Notes: a model not told the origin generated them from the letters alone. Numbered from the stretch's first letter, positions 35,803 to 44,442 are shown. The stretch: 47,227 nucleotides of DNA from an uncultured Campylobacter sp. (GCF_937981295.1 NZ_CALJPC010000014.1:1-47227); one strand, 5' to 3'. Program-made: numbers and translations.

Positions 35803-36399
35803 CTACAAAATTTTAATCCTATTGCCCTTTAATTTCACGATCTTTTTGTCATTTACTAGCTTCGTAATCGCCTGAGAGACGTTTTGGCGAGGCGCACCGA
35901 GTAGGCTTGCCAGCGTCATTATATTAAAGGGAAGCTCCACGATCTTATCGGCGTTTGCGATGCGATTTAGAAAATTTAAAATCCGCGTCTGGATTTTCGC
36001 AAAAACGATCTCTTTAATTAAAATCCGTTGCGAGTAGATATTTTTGATAAGCGCGTTTATGATCGAGCTTGCAAACTCGTCTCCAAGCAGCTCAAAAAGC
36101 TCCGAGATGTTGATCTGCAGCGTCTCGCAGTCGCTTAAAATTTCAAGGCTCGTGTTTTTATCCAAGCAAACGTAGGCGCCGCTTCTTACGAAGCTAAAGA
36201 TAAATTCCTTGCCGTTTTCGTAGCAGTTTAGCTTCGCCCTGCCGCGCAGCAGAATGATAAATTTAAACTTCTGCGCGTAGATCACGTCGCCGCGAGCGTA
36301 GCTTTCGCGCCTAAATTTAGCAATCCGCTCCCTGCTTAAAAAGTCAAATTTCTCGCTGTAATCGTTATTTAGTCTATCTATCATAGCAGCTCTTTGCAT
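35803..36399 (-). CDS. Crp/Fnr-family transcription regulator
   Basis: The protein is 198 residues from ATG 36399, or 193 from ATG 36384, which has a slightly better AGAG site. Residues about 30-110 form the cyclic-nucleotide-like beta barrel (ARGDVIYAQKFKFIILLRGRAK), a long dimer helix follows, and the C-terminal HTH has MTLASLLGAPRQNVSQAITK. The four cysteines that bind the Fe-S cluster in FNR are absent, so it senses something else or works like NssR/Crp relatives. It is divergent from the cytochrome-TorA operon, and a large palindrome lies between them. It is the obvious regulator of that operon. Confidence 0.85.
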   Translation of the reverse strand: MQRAAMIDRLNNDYSEKFDFLSRERIAKFRRESYARGDVIYAQKFKFIILLRGRAKLNCYENGKEFIFSFVRSGAYVCLDKNTSLEILSDCETLQINISELFELLGDEFASSIINALIKNIYSQRILIKEIVFAKIQTRILNFLNRIANADKIVELPFNIMTLASLLGAPRQNVSQAITKLVNDKKIVKLKGNRIKIL

Positions 36400-36433
36400 A
36401 AAATTTCACGTAAATTTTACATAAAAAGGATAA

Positions 36434-36455
36434 ATTCGTCGCAATTGCGACAAAT
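36434..36455. promoter_or_regulatory. Palindromic operator in front of the first cytochrome-TorA operon
   Basis: GTCGCAATTGCGAC is perfect over 14 bases, and the symmetry extends to 22 bases with one mismatched pair. Its centre (36444.5) is about 41.5 bases before the transcription start predicted from the -10 box at 36474, the standard place for a class II Crp/Fnr activator. The core differs from FNR (TTGAT-N4-ATCAA) sites. Confidence 0.7.
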
Positions 36456-36473
36456 TTAAATTTATCTTTGATT

Positions 36474-36479
36474 TATAAT
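36474..36479 (+). promoter_or_regulatory. -10 box of the first cytochrome-TorA operon
   Basis: TATAAT is followed by CGCG. The predicted start is near 36486, leaving a leader of about 26 bases with an AGAAAGGA site. Confidence 0.65.
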
Positions 36480-36511
36480 TCGCGTTAAAGACAACCCAGA
36501 AAGGATACTTT

Positions 36512-37078
36512 ATGAGGAAAATTTTTATCTCATTTATCTGTGCGTGTTCGCTTTTCGGCGGAGAGGTAATCTCTAAAACCGCTACGATCTCGCAAGACGG
36601 CAAAGCAATCGGCGAGGCTGAAATTTTAACGCCGATTGAGGTGCTATCCAGCGATGGCAGCGTTGCCAAGATTAAAATTAAAGGCGTCGTAAGCGAAAAT
36701 TATCAGCTTCAGATCCAAAAAAATATGAAGGAGGCTGAAATTTACGCGATTTTTACGAACGAAGCCGAAGCAAATTTTAAAAAGGGCAAAAAGCTCGAGG
36801 ACGATTACGGCGAGATCTGGTACGAAGCCGAGGGGATTTATGAGATCAGTTCGGATGCCGTAGCTAAGGACGCCAAGGTTCTTTATGCGGAGGCAAAGAC
36901 AAACTACGAGCAGATCTGCTCAGCGTGTCACCGCCTGCATGAGCCAAAGAGCTTCACGGCAAATCAGTGGCCTGCAAATTTACAGGAGATGATCAATGCA
37001 AACTACGTAGCGCTCGAGGGCGACGAGCTAAATTTGATCATAAAATACCTACAACACAACGCAAAAAAACCTGAATGA
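36512..37078 (+). CDS. Monohaem c-type cytochrome, partner of TorA-like reductase (copy 1)
   Basis: The 188-residue periplasmic protein has a short signal peptide (cleaved near SLFGG). Residues about 20-130 form a beta-rich domain. A C-terminal cytochrome domain with CSACH (136-140) follows, then a QWPANLQEMI segment that may supply the methionine ligand. The arrangement matches the C. jejuni pair Cj0265c-Cj0264c, where the cytochrome passes electrons from the quinol/cytochrome bc1 chain to the TMAO/DMSO reductase. The gene is 13 bases before that reductase and under the palindrome-controlled promoter. Confidence 0.85.
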   Translation: MRKIFISFICACSLFGGEVISKTATISQDGKAIGEAEILTPIEVLSSDGSVAKIKIKGVVSENYQLQIQKNMKEAEIYAIFTNEAEANFKKGKKLEDDYGEIWYEAEGIYEISSDAVAKDAKVLYAEAKTNYEQICSACHRLHEPKSFTANQWPANLQEMINANYVALEGDELNLIIKYLQHNAKKPE

Positions 37079-37091
37079 TAAAGGAGATCAG

Positions 37092-39539
37092 ATGAAAAGG
37101 CGAGACTTTTTAAAGGCGGGGATTTTAGGCGCAAGCGCGGCTAGCGCTAGCAGGATCGAGGGGGTCACGCAGACGATTTTTGATAACAAAAAAGTATTCG
37201 GCGCGAACAGATTCGGTACTTTTTGGCTAAATTTAAACTCATCGCAGATCGTTTCGGTAAGCGATTTCGAAGGCGATAAATTTCCAAACACGATGAATTA
37301 CAGCTTGCCCGATAATATCCAAAACGAAAACCGCGTGCTCTATCCGATGGTGCGCAAAAGCTATCTAAAGGCAAAAGGCGCGGCAAAGAGCGAACTGCGC
37401 GGTAAAGAGGAGTTTGTGCGGGTTAGCTGGGACACAGCTCTTGATCTAGCGGCGAAGGCTTTGAAAGAAAATTTCGACAAATACGGCGCCGAGGCGATCT
37501 ACGGCGAGTGCTACTGGTGGGGCGGCAGCGGCAAGATCGGCTGGGGACGCACCGTAGCGCACCGAATGCTTAAAATTTTAGGCGGTTACGTAGAGGAAAG
37601 CGGTGATTATTCGACTGGCGCGGGGCTCGTTATCATGCCTCATGTGCTAGGCTCAAGCGCCGTTTACGACGCGCCTACCACGTGGAAAGCGATTGTCAAA
37701 AACGCCAAAAACGTCGTATTTTGGGCGACCGATCCTGCGGTAACTAATCAAATTTCATCCATTCCGCCTACGCATGACGGCTACATCGGCATGCAAGAGC
37801 TTAAAAAATCGGGCATCAAAACCTACAGCGTAAACGTGATGAGAAACGATACTGCGCGCTACTTCGGCAGCGAAGATATCATCGTGCGCCCAAATACCGA
37901 CACCGCGCTCATCATCGGCATGTGCCATTATCTATTTACGAACAACCTCTACGACGAGGAATTTATCAAAAAATACACCGTCGGATTTAATAAATTTAAA
38001 GCGTATTTTCTAGGCGAGAGCGATAAAATCGTAAAGGACGCAGCTTGGGCGAGCAAAATTTGCGGGCTTAGCGAGGATGCTATTGCGAAATTTGCTACAG
38101 CGCTTGCAAAGGAGCCGACCACGATCCTAATCGGTCGCGGTTTGCAGCGCGCAGATCACGGCGAGCAGCCTTTCTGGGCGCTAGTGGCGCTTAATGCGAT
38201 GCTGGGATATATCGGCAAGGAGGGTCTCGGCTTTGAATTTAGCCTGGGCTACGGCTCCGCGGGCGCTACGAATAAAGTGGCTCCGATTTTAAAAGGGCTT
38301 AGTACGCGCATAGATGAAAAATACGAAAACACGGGCTCTGCGCCTTGGAAAAGCGCGAAAAATATCACCATCCCGTCCTCTCGCAGCATAGAGGCGCTGG
38401 AGCATCCGGGCAAGCAGATCGATTATGACGGTACCAAGATCAAGCTGCCGCATATGAGAGTCGCATATATGGCGTGCGGATCGATGTTTACGCGCCATCA
38501 AGACGTGAATAATATTGTGAGGCAGTGGCGTAAATTTGACACCGTCATCACCGCCGAGCCTTACTGGACGAGTACGGCGAAGCTTAGCGACATCGTGCTT
38601 CCCGTCGCGATCGAGGTCGAGCGTAACGACATCAACCAAACGGGCGCTACGGGCGAATATATAGTCGCTTATAGACCTGCAATCGAGCCAATGGGCGAGA
38701 GCAAGAGCGACTTTTGGATCTGCGAGCAGATCTGCAAGCGTTGGGGATACGGCGAGGTCTTTAGCGAGGGCAAGGACGAGCTAGGCTGGATGAAGGAATT
38801 CTACGCCGATGCCGTAGAGCAAGCCAAAGGCCTAAATATAACGATGCCTAGCTTCGAGGAATTTTATGACAAAGGCTTCGTGCGCTTTGAAAAGGACGAC
38901 GAGAGCAGCGCGCTATATACGCGCCTTGCGGCATTCCGCGAAAATCCCGCCAAAAACCGCTTAGGTACCCCGTCCGGCAAGATCGAGCTTTACTCGCCCG
39001 TAATCGCCAAGATGGGCTATGCCGACTGCCCGCCTATGCCTACTTGGATCGAGCCTAAAGAGTGGCTGGGGGACGCGAAAAAGACGGCGAAGTACCCGAT
39101 TCACATCGTAAGCCCACACTCTCGCTACCGCTTGCACAGTCAGCTAAACAACTCGATTATCAGAAATTTCGCCGAGGTTAGCGGCAGAGAGCCGGTGCTT
39201 ATCAATCCAAAAGACGCCGAAGCGCGCGGTTTGGCTACTGGCGACATCGTGCGCGTTTTCAACGATCGCGGCGAAATTTTAGCGGGCGTGCTCGTTACCG
39301 ATATCGTGCCTGAGCGCGTCGCAGCGATCTGCGAGGGCGCGTGGTACGATCCAGAGGTTTGGGGCGAAAAGAGCCTCTGCCAGCATGGCTGCGTAAACGT
39401 GCTTACGTTTGATAAGGGCACGTCAAGTCTCGCGCAGAGCAACTCGGCTCACACCGTGCTAGCGCAGATTGAGAAATTTAAGGGAGAGATTAAACCTATA
39501 ACGGCGTTTTCAAAACCTAAAATCTTACAATCCTTGTAG
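37092..39539 (+). CDS. torA: Tat-exported TorA/DMSO-reductase-type molybdoenzyme (copy 1)
   Basis: The 815-residue protein has a twin-arginine signal (MKRRDFLKAG) and so is exported folded. The DMSO reductase family II/III fold is clear: YGECYWWGGSGKIGWGR, the probable molybdenum-ligand serine in GDYSTGAG (Ser174), RGLQRADHGEQPFW, the ELYSP and PHSRYRLHSQLNNS blocks, and the C-terminal molybdopterin-dinucleotide domain. It reduces S- or N-oxides (TMAO, DMSO, perhaps methionine or biotin sulphoxide) in the periplasm during oxygen limitation. No membrane anchor subunit is present; the cytochrome upstream serves as donor. It ends with ILQSL, then two hairpins. Confidence 0.9.
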   Translation: MKRRDFLKAGILGASAASASRIEGVTQTIFDNKKVFGANRFGTFWLNLNSSQIVSVSDFEGDKFPNTMNYSLPDNIQNENRVLYPMVRKSYLKAKGAAKSELRGKEEFVRVSWDTALDLAAKALKENFDKYGAEAIYGECYWWGGSGKIGWGRTVAHRMLKILGGYVEESGDYSTGAGLVIMPHVLGSSAVYDAPTTWKAIVKNAKNVVFWATDPAVTNQISSIPPTHDGYIGMQELKKSGIKTYSVNVMRNDTARYFGSEDIIVRPNTDTALIIGMCHYLFTNNLYDEEFIKKYTVGFNKFKAYFLGESDKIVKDAAWASKICGLSEDAIAKFATALAKEPTTILIGRGLQRADHGEQPFWALVALNAMLGYIGKEGLGFEFSLGYGSAGATNKVAPILKGLSTRIDEKYENTGSAPWKSAKNITIPSSRSIEALEHPGKQIDYDGTKIKLPHMRVAYMACGSMFTRHQDVNNIVRQWRKFDTVITAEPYWTSTAKLSDIVLPVAIEVERNDINQTGATGEYIVAYRPAIEPMGESKSDFWICEQICKRWGYGEVFSEGKDELGWMKEFYADAVEQAKGLNITMPSFEEFYDKGFVRFEKDDESSALYTRLAAFRENPAKNRLGTPSGKIELYSPVIAKMGYADCPPMPTWIEPKEWLGDAKKTAKYPIHIVSPHSRYRLHSQLNNSIIRNFAEVSGREPVLINPKDAEARGLATGDIVRVFNDRGEILAGVLVTDIVPERVAAICEGAWYDPEVWGEKSLCQHGCVNVLTFDKGTSSLAQSNSAHTVLAQIEKFKGEIKPITAFSKPKILQSL

Positions 39540-39572
39540 CGCGTCGTCTTTTAAGCGTCTTTGAATGAGCTA

Positions 39573-39624
39573 GAAAATTTCGCCCTGCGACAGGCTAATT
39601 GCCTAGTCTTGGGACGAAATTTTC
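39573..39624. terminator. Hairpin after the first TorA gene
   Basis: GAAAATTTCG (39573-39582) pairs with CGAAATTTTC (39615-39624), with CCC/GGG and AGGC/GCCT pairs nested inside. There is no long U-run, so it may be a stabilising 3' stem rather than a pure intrinsic terminator. Confidence 0.45.
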
Positions 39625-39653
39625 GTCGCAACATTCAAATCCATCTTAAAATA

Positions 39654-39671
39654 CTTCCGCTTGTCTTTTTG
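39654..39671 (+). repeat. Direct repeat copy 2 (right of the Crp/TorA module)
   Basis: CTTCCGCTTGTCTTTTTG is identical to 35667-35684 and here also follows CATCTTA (39642-39648), with five bases between. Confidence 0.6.
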
Positions 39672-39708
39672 CGTTCAAATTTTGTAATCCGTCAAATTTG
39701 AACGCAAA
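39668..39708. terminator. 15-bp inverted repeat downstream of the TorA module
   Basis: TTTGCGTTCAAATTT pairs perfectly with AAATTTGAACGCAAA around an 11-base loop, and TTTT follows. It overlaps the end of direct repeat copy 2. It is a probable bidirectional transcription end or boundary element. Confidence 0.55.
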
Positions 39709-39767
39709 TTTTGCGCGTATTAAAAACTCTGCTAAAATTCGCTCAAATTTAACCCAAAGATCGCACC

Positions 39768-40484
39768 GTGCAAATTCCAAATTTAATCCAAAATTTTATC
39801 CGCAAACGTATCGTTTCAGAGTCTGTTTTGCTACCTTTTTTCTATCCTGATGAGGGCGAGTTTGAGAGCTTTCAGGAGGGATATAGGCTCGCTAGCCGCA
39901 AAACTGGCGAGGAGCTTGCGGACGATACGCCCGGGCAGTGGCGCAAGAGCTGGCGGGTCATCGCGCGTAACGGCATGGACGATCCGTTTTTTGTAGATTT
40001 TGCCCTCGGGGATGCCTCGCCCGTGTATTTTGCCTATCACGGCGCGGGTTCGTGGGAGCCGATAAAGGTCGCGGACGACGTCGTTAAATTTGAAGAAATT
40101 TTAACCGCACTTGCCGCGCTTGAGGTGCCTTGCTCGCTTGAAGCGATTGCGCCGCTTACTGATTTAAACAACGAATTTTACCGCGAACTGGCGGACGACT
40201 ACGCGCGGAAAGATGAAGTGCGCGAGGAGCCCGAATATAAATATTTTAGCGTTTTTATCGAGGACCTGGGCGCGGACAAGGTAAAAACGCTCGTGTTTTT
40301 AAAGAAATTTTTTGAAGACGAGAGCTTTGCGGCGACTAGAGATAGGACGCAAAATCTGCCGCTTTGCGTATTTAACGGCATAGAGGAGCTGGCGCTGGCG
40401 CTGCAGGACAAACTCGCCTCGCTCGGAGTTAAATTTTACGCGCAGGAGATAACTTTTAGCGAATTTATCGCGCGCCGTGGCTAA
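39768..40484 (+). CDS. SMI1/KNR4 (SUKH)-like protein
   Basis: The 238-residue soluble protein begins at GTG 39768; only a weak AAAGA precedes it. The wording WRVIARNGMDDPFFVDFALG, PVYFAYHGAGSWEPIKVAD matches the SMI1/KNR4/SUKH fold, common among immunity proteins of contact-dependent and polymorphic toxins. A C-terminal extension of about 90 residues is less typical. No toxin gene is next to it, so it is either an orphan immunity gene or a housekeeping member of the family. Codon use is like the chromosome. Confidence 0.6.
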   Translation: MQIPNLIQNFIRKRIVSESVLLPFFYPDEGEFESFQEGYRLASRKTGEELADDTPGQWRKSWRVIARNGMDDPFFVDFALGDASPVYFAYHGAGSWEPIKVADDVVKFEEILTALAALEVPCSLEAIAPLTDLNNEFYRELADDYARKDEVREEPEYKYFSVFIEDLGADKVKTLVFLKKFFEDESFAATRDRTQNLPLCVFNGIEELALALQDKLASLGVKFYAQEITFSEFIARRG

Positions 40485-40514
40485 GCGGGCAAATTTTAAA
40501 ATTTCAACTCTCGC

Positions 40515-40695
40515 TGCTGCTAAATTTAAAATTTAGCAGCAGGCTATCCTATAAATTTCGTGCTCGTTCGCTTGCTATCGCAGTGCGTTAATAGCTTTGC
40601 GTACGCTGGAGCACAAATTAAAGCGTAAAATCAAAATGTAAAATTGAAGTAGAATTTTAAGCGCCCTACTTCGTTTTTTTACTTGCAGTAGGGCG
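40515..40695. repeat. Two inverted repeats between the SUKH-like gene and tpx
   Basis: TGCTGCTAAATTT (40515-40527) mirrors 40529-40541 exactly around one base. CGCCCTACT (40662-40670) pairs with AGTAGGGCG (40687-40695), with a T-run in the loop. The genes on both sides end here, so these are likely 3' stems for converging transcripts. Confidence 0.45.
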
Positions 40696-40761
40696 AATTT
40701 GCTTAAAGTAGTGAACTAAAGCAAGGCGAAAATTATCCAAACCTTGGATCTATTATCTTGC

Positions 40762-41286
40762 TCAGTTAGAGCAGCTGTTGCGAGCGACGAGCTCTGCAAA
40801 ATCCAGCGCTGCGTCGTAGTCGGGCTCAGAGGCTATGTCGCTTACGAGCTCTTTATAAACCACAACGCCTGCGGTATCTATGACGAAGATCGCTCTGGCG
40901 CTGAGACCTGCTAATGCGCCGCTGGCGATGAGAGTGCCGTAGCGGCGGCAAAATTCCTTATCGCGGAAATCACTTGCAACGCGTAGATTTTTGATCCCCT
41001 CAGTCGTGCAAAACCTCCCCATCGTAAACGGTAAATCCATCGAAACGACGATTACTTCGGTGTTAGGAAGCGATGCGGCGCGCTCGTTGAACTTACGTGC
41101 CTCCGTCGCGCAGACGGGCGTATCTAGCGACGGCACAGCGACTATGATTTGCACGTGCTTGCCGCTAGCGATCTCAATTTCGCTTAGATCTTGAGCTACT
41201 AAGCGCACTTGCGGCGCGCGATCGCCTAGATTTATCTCTTGCCCGCTTAACTCTACGGGCTTTCCTTGAAATGTTACTTTTGACAT
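40762..41286 (-). CDS. tpx: Thiol peroxidase Tpx
   Basis: The 174-residue atypical 2-Cys peroxiredoxin has its peroxidatic Cys59 in SLDTPVCATEAR and its resolving Cys93 in GRFCTTEG. Further cysteines (about 116 and near the C-terminus) are extra. It reduces hydroperoxides with thioredoxin in the cytosol or periplasm-facing space; there is no signal peptide. An AAAGGAC site precedes ATG. It is divergent from the TM2 protein gene, with an AT-rich 89-base spacer. Confidence 0.95.
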   Translation of the reverse strand: MSKVTFQGKPVELSGQEINLGDRAPQVRLVAQDLSEIEIASGKHVQIIVAVPSLDTPVCATEARKFNERAASLPNTEVIVVSMDLPFTMGRFCTTEGIKNLRVASDFRDKEFCRRYGTLIASGALAGLSARAIFVIDTAGVVVYKELVSDIASEPDYDAALDFAELVARNSCSN

Positions 41287-41375
41287 TTTTGTCCTTTGTT
41301 TTGAATTTGTAGCGGCGAATATACAAAAATTCCTTAAATTTCAGGTAAAATTGCTTTAAAAATCAAGGAGAGCAG

Positions 41376-42803
41376 ATGGGCGAAGATATTTGGGGCGGCA
41401 GCAGTAATCCTGCATCGCTAGCCAGTATAAGACGTAAAAGTGGCGAAGAGAAAAAGCCCTTGGATGAGAAACCACAGGAGCAATCTGAGAATTTAGATTT
41501 AGCGCAAGAAGCTCTTGCAGCGGATGATACTAGCGAGCAAAATTTCGCGGCTCAGAATTCTGTAGAGCAAAATTTAGCTTTTGCAGCTCAAGGCTCGGAT
41601 GAAGAAAATTCTATTTTACGAGATTCTGCCGCGACAGGCTCTAGCGAGCAAGATTCTAACGCTAAAAGTTTGAATTCTACCGAAGATGCTACGAACTCGC
41701 AGAATTTTGCAGAGCAGAATTCCACTTGGCGAAATTCAGCTTCCTTAAATTCCGATAGAATTAGCTCTACGCAAAGCTCAGCTAGGGCTTACGATCTAAA
41801 TAAAGCCTACGTATTTTATATGTTCCTCGGGCCTTTCGGCGCGCATAGATTTTATCTTGGGCGTATAATCTCCGCGATTTTTCAGCTTTTAGGCGGGCTG
41901 CCATTTCTCATCTGGCTTTTTTTAGCAGTGGTTACTGTCATGTGGACGAGTATAGAAGGTAACGATCTGTTAGCGCTTATAAACTCATCTCGTCCGGATT
42001 TGGGCGTGCAAGCATCAGACCTAAAGGATATAGAACAGGGCTTTTTTCATTTTATGGTTATTTTCTCGGTGCCCAATGTTTTGTTTTTGATCTGGCTTAT
42101 TAGCGACTTTTTTAGGTTGCCTGATATGGTGCGAAAGCTAAATGTATCCGTAGGCGCGGGAGCAATCCTGTATGTTTATACGGATGACGCTAAAGAGCAG
42201 AGCGAGAATCTATCTACTGCCAAAACTACCCTTTATATAGCGTTTGGGCTTGAGGCGTTAAATGCGGTAGGCAGATATATCAAGAATGTAGATAAAGTGG
42301 GCGCGTTGGAGGGTGTCGGACTTATATCTATGATATGCCTAGCTGTGGGGCTATATTTTTTAGCGCGCGCTATACGCAGCACGGACCTGCTATCAAACGC
42401 CGTGCTAGTCGGAGTTTCTTCGGCTATAAGCGCAGTAAGCACTATATTTGTAGGATTTGAATTGTTTAATCCATCAGTTTTTATGATAAGCATTTATTGT
42501 GTATGCACAGCGGTATATCTGATCTATCAGCTGCTAGTTAGTAAAGAGCTTTATGATTGCAGCGGAGAGAAAAACTATCTAAGAGCGTTTTATGTTATTG
42601 TGGCTACGGAGATAGTAACTCTAGTCCTGATAGCGCTTGACTCGCAGCTTTTTGCCTTAGTATTTGCCATAGGGTGGTTAGCTTCGGTAATTCTAAATGT
42701 TTCGGCGGTTTATGGCACTAGAGAGGTTGCCGCCTCAAAAGGCGGCTACAATCTAGCGAATCTGGCGTATCACGTAAAGCAGATGAACGGGCGGGAGTTT
42801 TAG
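41376..42803 (+). CDS. TM2-domain multi-span membrane protein with long low-complexity head
   Basis: The 475-residue protein starts after AAGGAGAG. Residues 1-135 are disordered and rich in S, N, E, Q and A, with repeated EQN and NS motifs. A TM2 domain follows (AYVFYMFLGPFGAHRFYLGR, about 143-163), then about seven more hydrophobic helices separated by short loops, one at DDAKEQSENL. TM2 is linked to membrane integrity or to unknown roles in bacteria, and I cannot assign a function. The neighbouring DUF805 gene is another small membrane protein with its own promoter. Confidence 0.7.
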   Translation: MGEDIWGGSSNPASLASIRRKSGEEKKPLDEKPQEQSENLDLAQEALAADDTSEQNFAAQNSVEQNLAFAAQGSDEENSILRDSAATGSSEQDSNAKSLNSTEDATNSQNFAEQNSTWRNSASLNSDRISSTQSSARAYDLNKAYVFYMFLGPFGAHRFYLGRIISAIFQLLGGLPFLIWLFLAVVTVMWTSIEGNDLLALINSSRPDLGVQASDLKDIEQGFFHFMVIFSVPNVLFLIWLISDFFRLPDMVRKLNVSVGAGAILYVYTDDAKEQSENLSTAKTTLYIAFGLEALNAVGRYIKNVDKVGALEGVGLISMICLAVGLYFLARAIRSTDLLSNAVLVGVSSAISAVSTIFVGFELFNPSVFMISIYCVCTAVYLIYQLLVSKELYDCSGEKNYLRAFYVIVATEIVTLVLIALDSQLFALVFAIGWLASVILNVSAVYGTREVAASKGGYNLANLAYHVKQMNGREF

Positions 42804-42828
42804 GTATTTAAATTTAAGGGGCGATTAG

Positions 42829-42834
42829 TATAAT
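42829..42834 (+). promoter_or_regulatory. -10 box of the DUF805 gene
   Basis: TATAAT (reading TTAGTATAATCC) lies 30 bases before ATG 42864. Confidence 0.55.
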
Positions 42835-42863
42835 CCTATATTATTTTAAAAAAGGAGTTTAAA

Positions 42864-43307
42864 ATGACTTTTATGGAGTCCGTGCAAACTTGCGTCAAGC
42901 AAAAATACGCCGCATTTAGCGGGCGAGCATCGAGGTCGGAGTACTGGTGGTTTTTTCTATTTACCGTGCTTGGCGGGATCGTTTTGAGCTTGATAGATGG
43001 CGTTTTAGGCACTACGATAGGGTACAATCAAATAATAGCCGGCAAAATCGTCCATCAAGAAATCGGCATTATAGATGCGCTTTTTCAGCTAGCTATGCTC
43101 GTGCCAGCCATCGCCGTATCGGTCAGGCGACTACATGACACCGATAGAAGCGGCTGGTTTTTTCTGCTTATTTTAACGCCGTTCGTGGGTGCTTTGTTCG
43201 GCGATATCGGGCTTTTGATATCATTTGTGGGTTGGATAGTGCTGCTTGTGTTTTTCGTGCAGCGCGGCGATAGTGGGTCCAATCGCTTCGGATATGATCC
43301 GCTATGA
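42864..43307 (+). CDS. DUF805 membrane protein
   Basis: The 147-residue protein starts after AAAAAAGGAG. It shows the family pattern YAAFSGRASRSEYWWFFLF, then a helix, then SVRRLHDTDRSGWFFLL and a final VQRGDSGSNRFGYDP. Four helices are expected. The family has no known biochemical role. It is often near other inner-membrane stress proteins, and here it follows a TM2 protein. Confidence 0.85.
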   Translation: MTFMESVQTCVKQKYAAFSGRASRSEYWWFFLFTVLGGIVLSLIDGVLGTTIGYNQIIAGKIVHQEIGIIDALFQLAMLVPAIAVSVRRLHDTDRSGWFFLLILTPFVGALFGDIGLLISFVGWIVLLVFFVQRGDSGSNRFGYDPL

Positions 43308-43485
43308 TAAAGCTCTAAATATTTGCGGAATTTTAGAATTCTAAAATTCCATGCAGATAAAATTCTTTGTATTGTCGTTTAAAATTCTACGCATAAGCAC
43401 TTTGTAGCGCTAAATCTTTCTTCAAATAAACTTTTCAATTACGCTTTAATTGATTGCCGTTATCTGTAACTTAGAATTTTTATAT

Positions 43486-43491
43486 TATAAT
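43486..43491 (+). promoter_or_regulatory. -10 box of the hutX-like gene
   Basis: TATAAT lies in TATATTATAATGG, about 34 bases before the chosen start. The receptor-type AT box is not seen here. Confidence 0.55.
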
Positions 43492-43524
43492 GGCGCTCAA
43501 AATTTTATTTTAGAAAGGATGAAA

Positions 43525-44037
43525 ATGAAAGAGAGAATCGAGGCGCTGTTTGCGCAAAACCCTAAAATTTCGATCGCGCAGATCTGCAAGGAGCTCGGCG
43601 CCAAGGAGATCGACGTGCTGCTAAACCTGCCCGAGCGCTTCGGAAAGAGCGCGGGCGGCGATAAATTCGGCGAGGTCATTAGGGAGCTTGAGAGTTGGGG
43701 CGAGGTACTTTTCGTGAAAAATACGCCGAGCTTCATCATCGAGTTTAAAACCAAGATCCCAAGCGGCAAGAGCGCGCAGGGATATTATAATTTCGGCATG
43801 GGCGCAAACGGCGATGAGGCGCATGGGCTGGGCATTTTGGGGGGTCATCTAAAGACGGATGAGATCGATAAGATTATCCTCGTGACGCAGACTTTTATGG
43901 GGATGCTCTCGAAATTCGTGGGTTTTTACGACAAGGCGGGCGAAAATATCTTTAAAATTTACGTCTCGCGCGATGAGAAAGGACAGCTTCTAGCCGAGCA
44001 AGACGCGAAATTTGAGGCGCTAAAAGTCGCGATTTAG
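43525..44037 (+). CDS. hutX: HutX/ChuX-family intracellular haem carrier
   Basis: I pick ATG 43525 (MKERIEALF), six bases after AAGG; the open frame extends to 43450, before the promoter. The 170 residues start with a helical part (AQICKELGAKEIDVLLNLP) and continue into the haem-binding domain: GYYNFG, then HGLGILGGHLKTDEIDKI, TFMGMLSKFVGFYDKAGE and FKIYVSRDEKGQL. The histidine before GL is a likely ligand. The family carries or stores haem delivered by haem uptake systems. It fits the iron theme of the window, but no haem ABC genes are adjacent. Confidence 0.88.
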   Translation: MKERIEALFAQNPKISIAQICKELGAKEIDVLLNLPERFGKSAGGDKFGEVIRELESWGEVLFVKNTPSFIIEFKTKIPSGKSAQGYYNFGMGANGDEAHGLGILGGHLKTDEIDKIILVTQTFMGMLSKFVGFYDKAGENIFKIYVSRDEKGQLLAEQDAKFEALKVAI

Positions 44038-44442
44038 CGCTCGCACAAAACTCGTCTTGCGCGGTTTGCGTAAAATTTACTCTTGTCGGGTATTTAGGCT
44101 TGATCTCGCCTTTTGCGCGCGAGATCAAATCCGTAAAATTCTACTGCAAAATAACACCGCGCGTACTTTTACGCGCTCGCGCAAGACCCGCCTTGCGCGG
44201 CTCGCTCATCGCTTGCTTAACGGCGCGTTGAAATTCTACGGGGTGCCAACCAAGGCGCTTTAAGCTAGCCAATAAGCTTTCGGGCAAAATTTTAAATTAT
44301 CGTTGATGATGAAATTCCAAACTCACCTCGTCGCTATTTTGCGTCTTAAGGGCGTTTGGAATTTCACTAGCCCGGGTTAGCGTCTGCCTTATCTGAAACG
44401 GAATTTTGCCGCTTCAGATAGATATTCTTTTCAAATTTTATT
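44038..44442. other. 405-base gap with two inverted repeats, no gene
   Basis: GAAATTCCAAAC (44311-44322) mirrors GTTTGGAATTTC (44354-44365), and TATCTGAA (44390-44397) mirrors TTCAGATA (44413-44420). The second lies right after the stop of the minus-strand gene at 44443 and could end its transcript. The open frame at 44057-44263 has no family likeness or good start. Confidence 0.5.

Noticed and set aside
44057..44263. 68-codon plus-strand frame after the hutX-like gene
   Set aside because: It is Arg/Leu-rich with no start signal or family likeness. It lies in a gap with inverted repeats.
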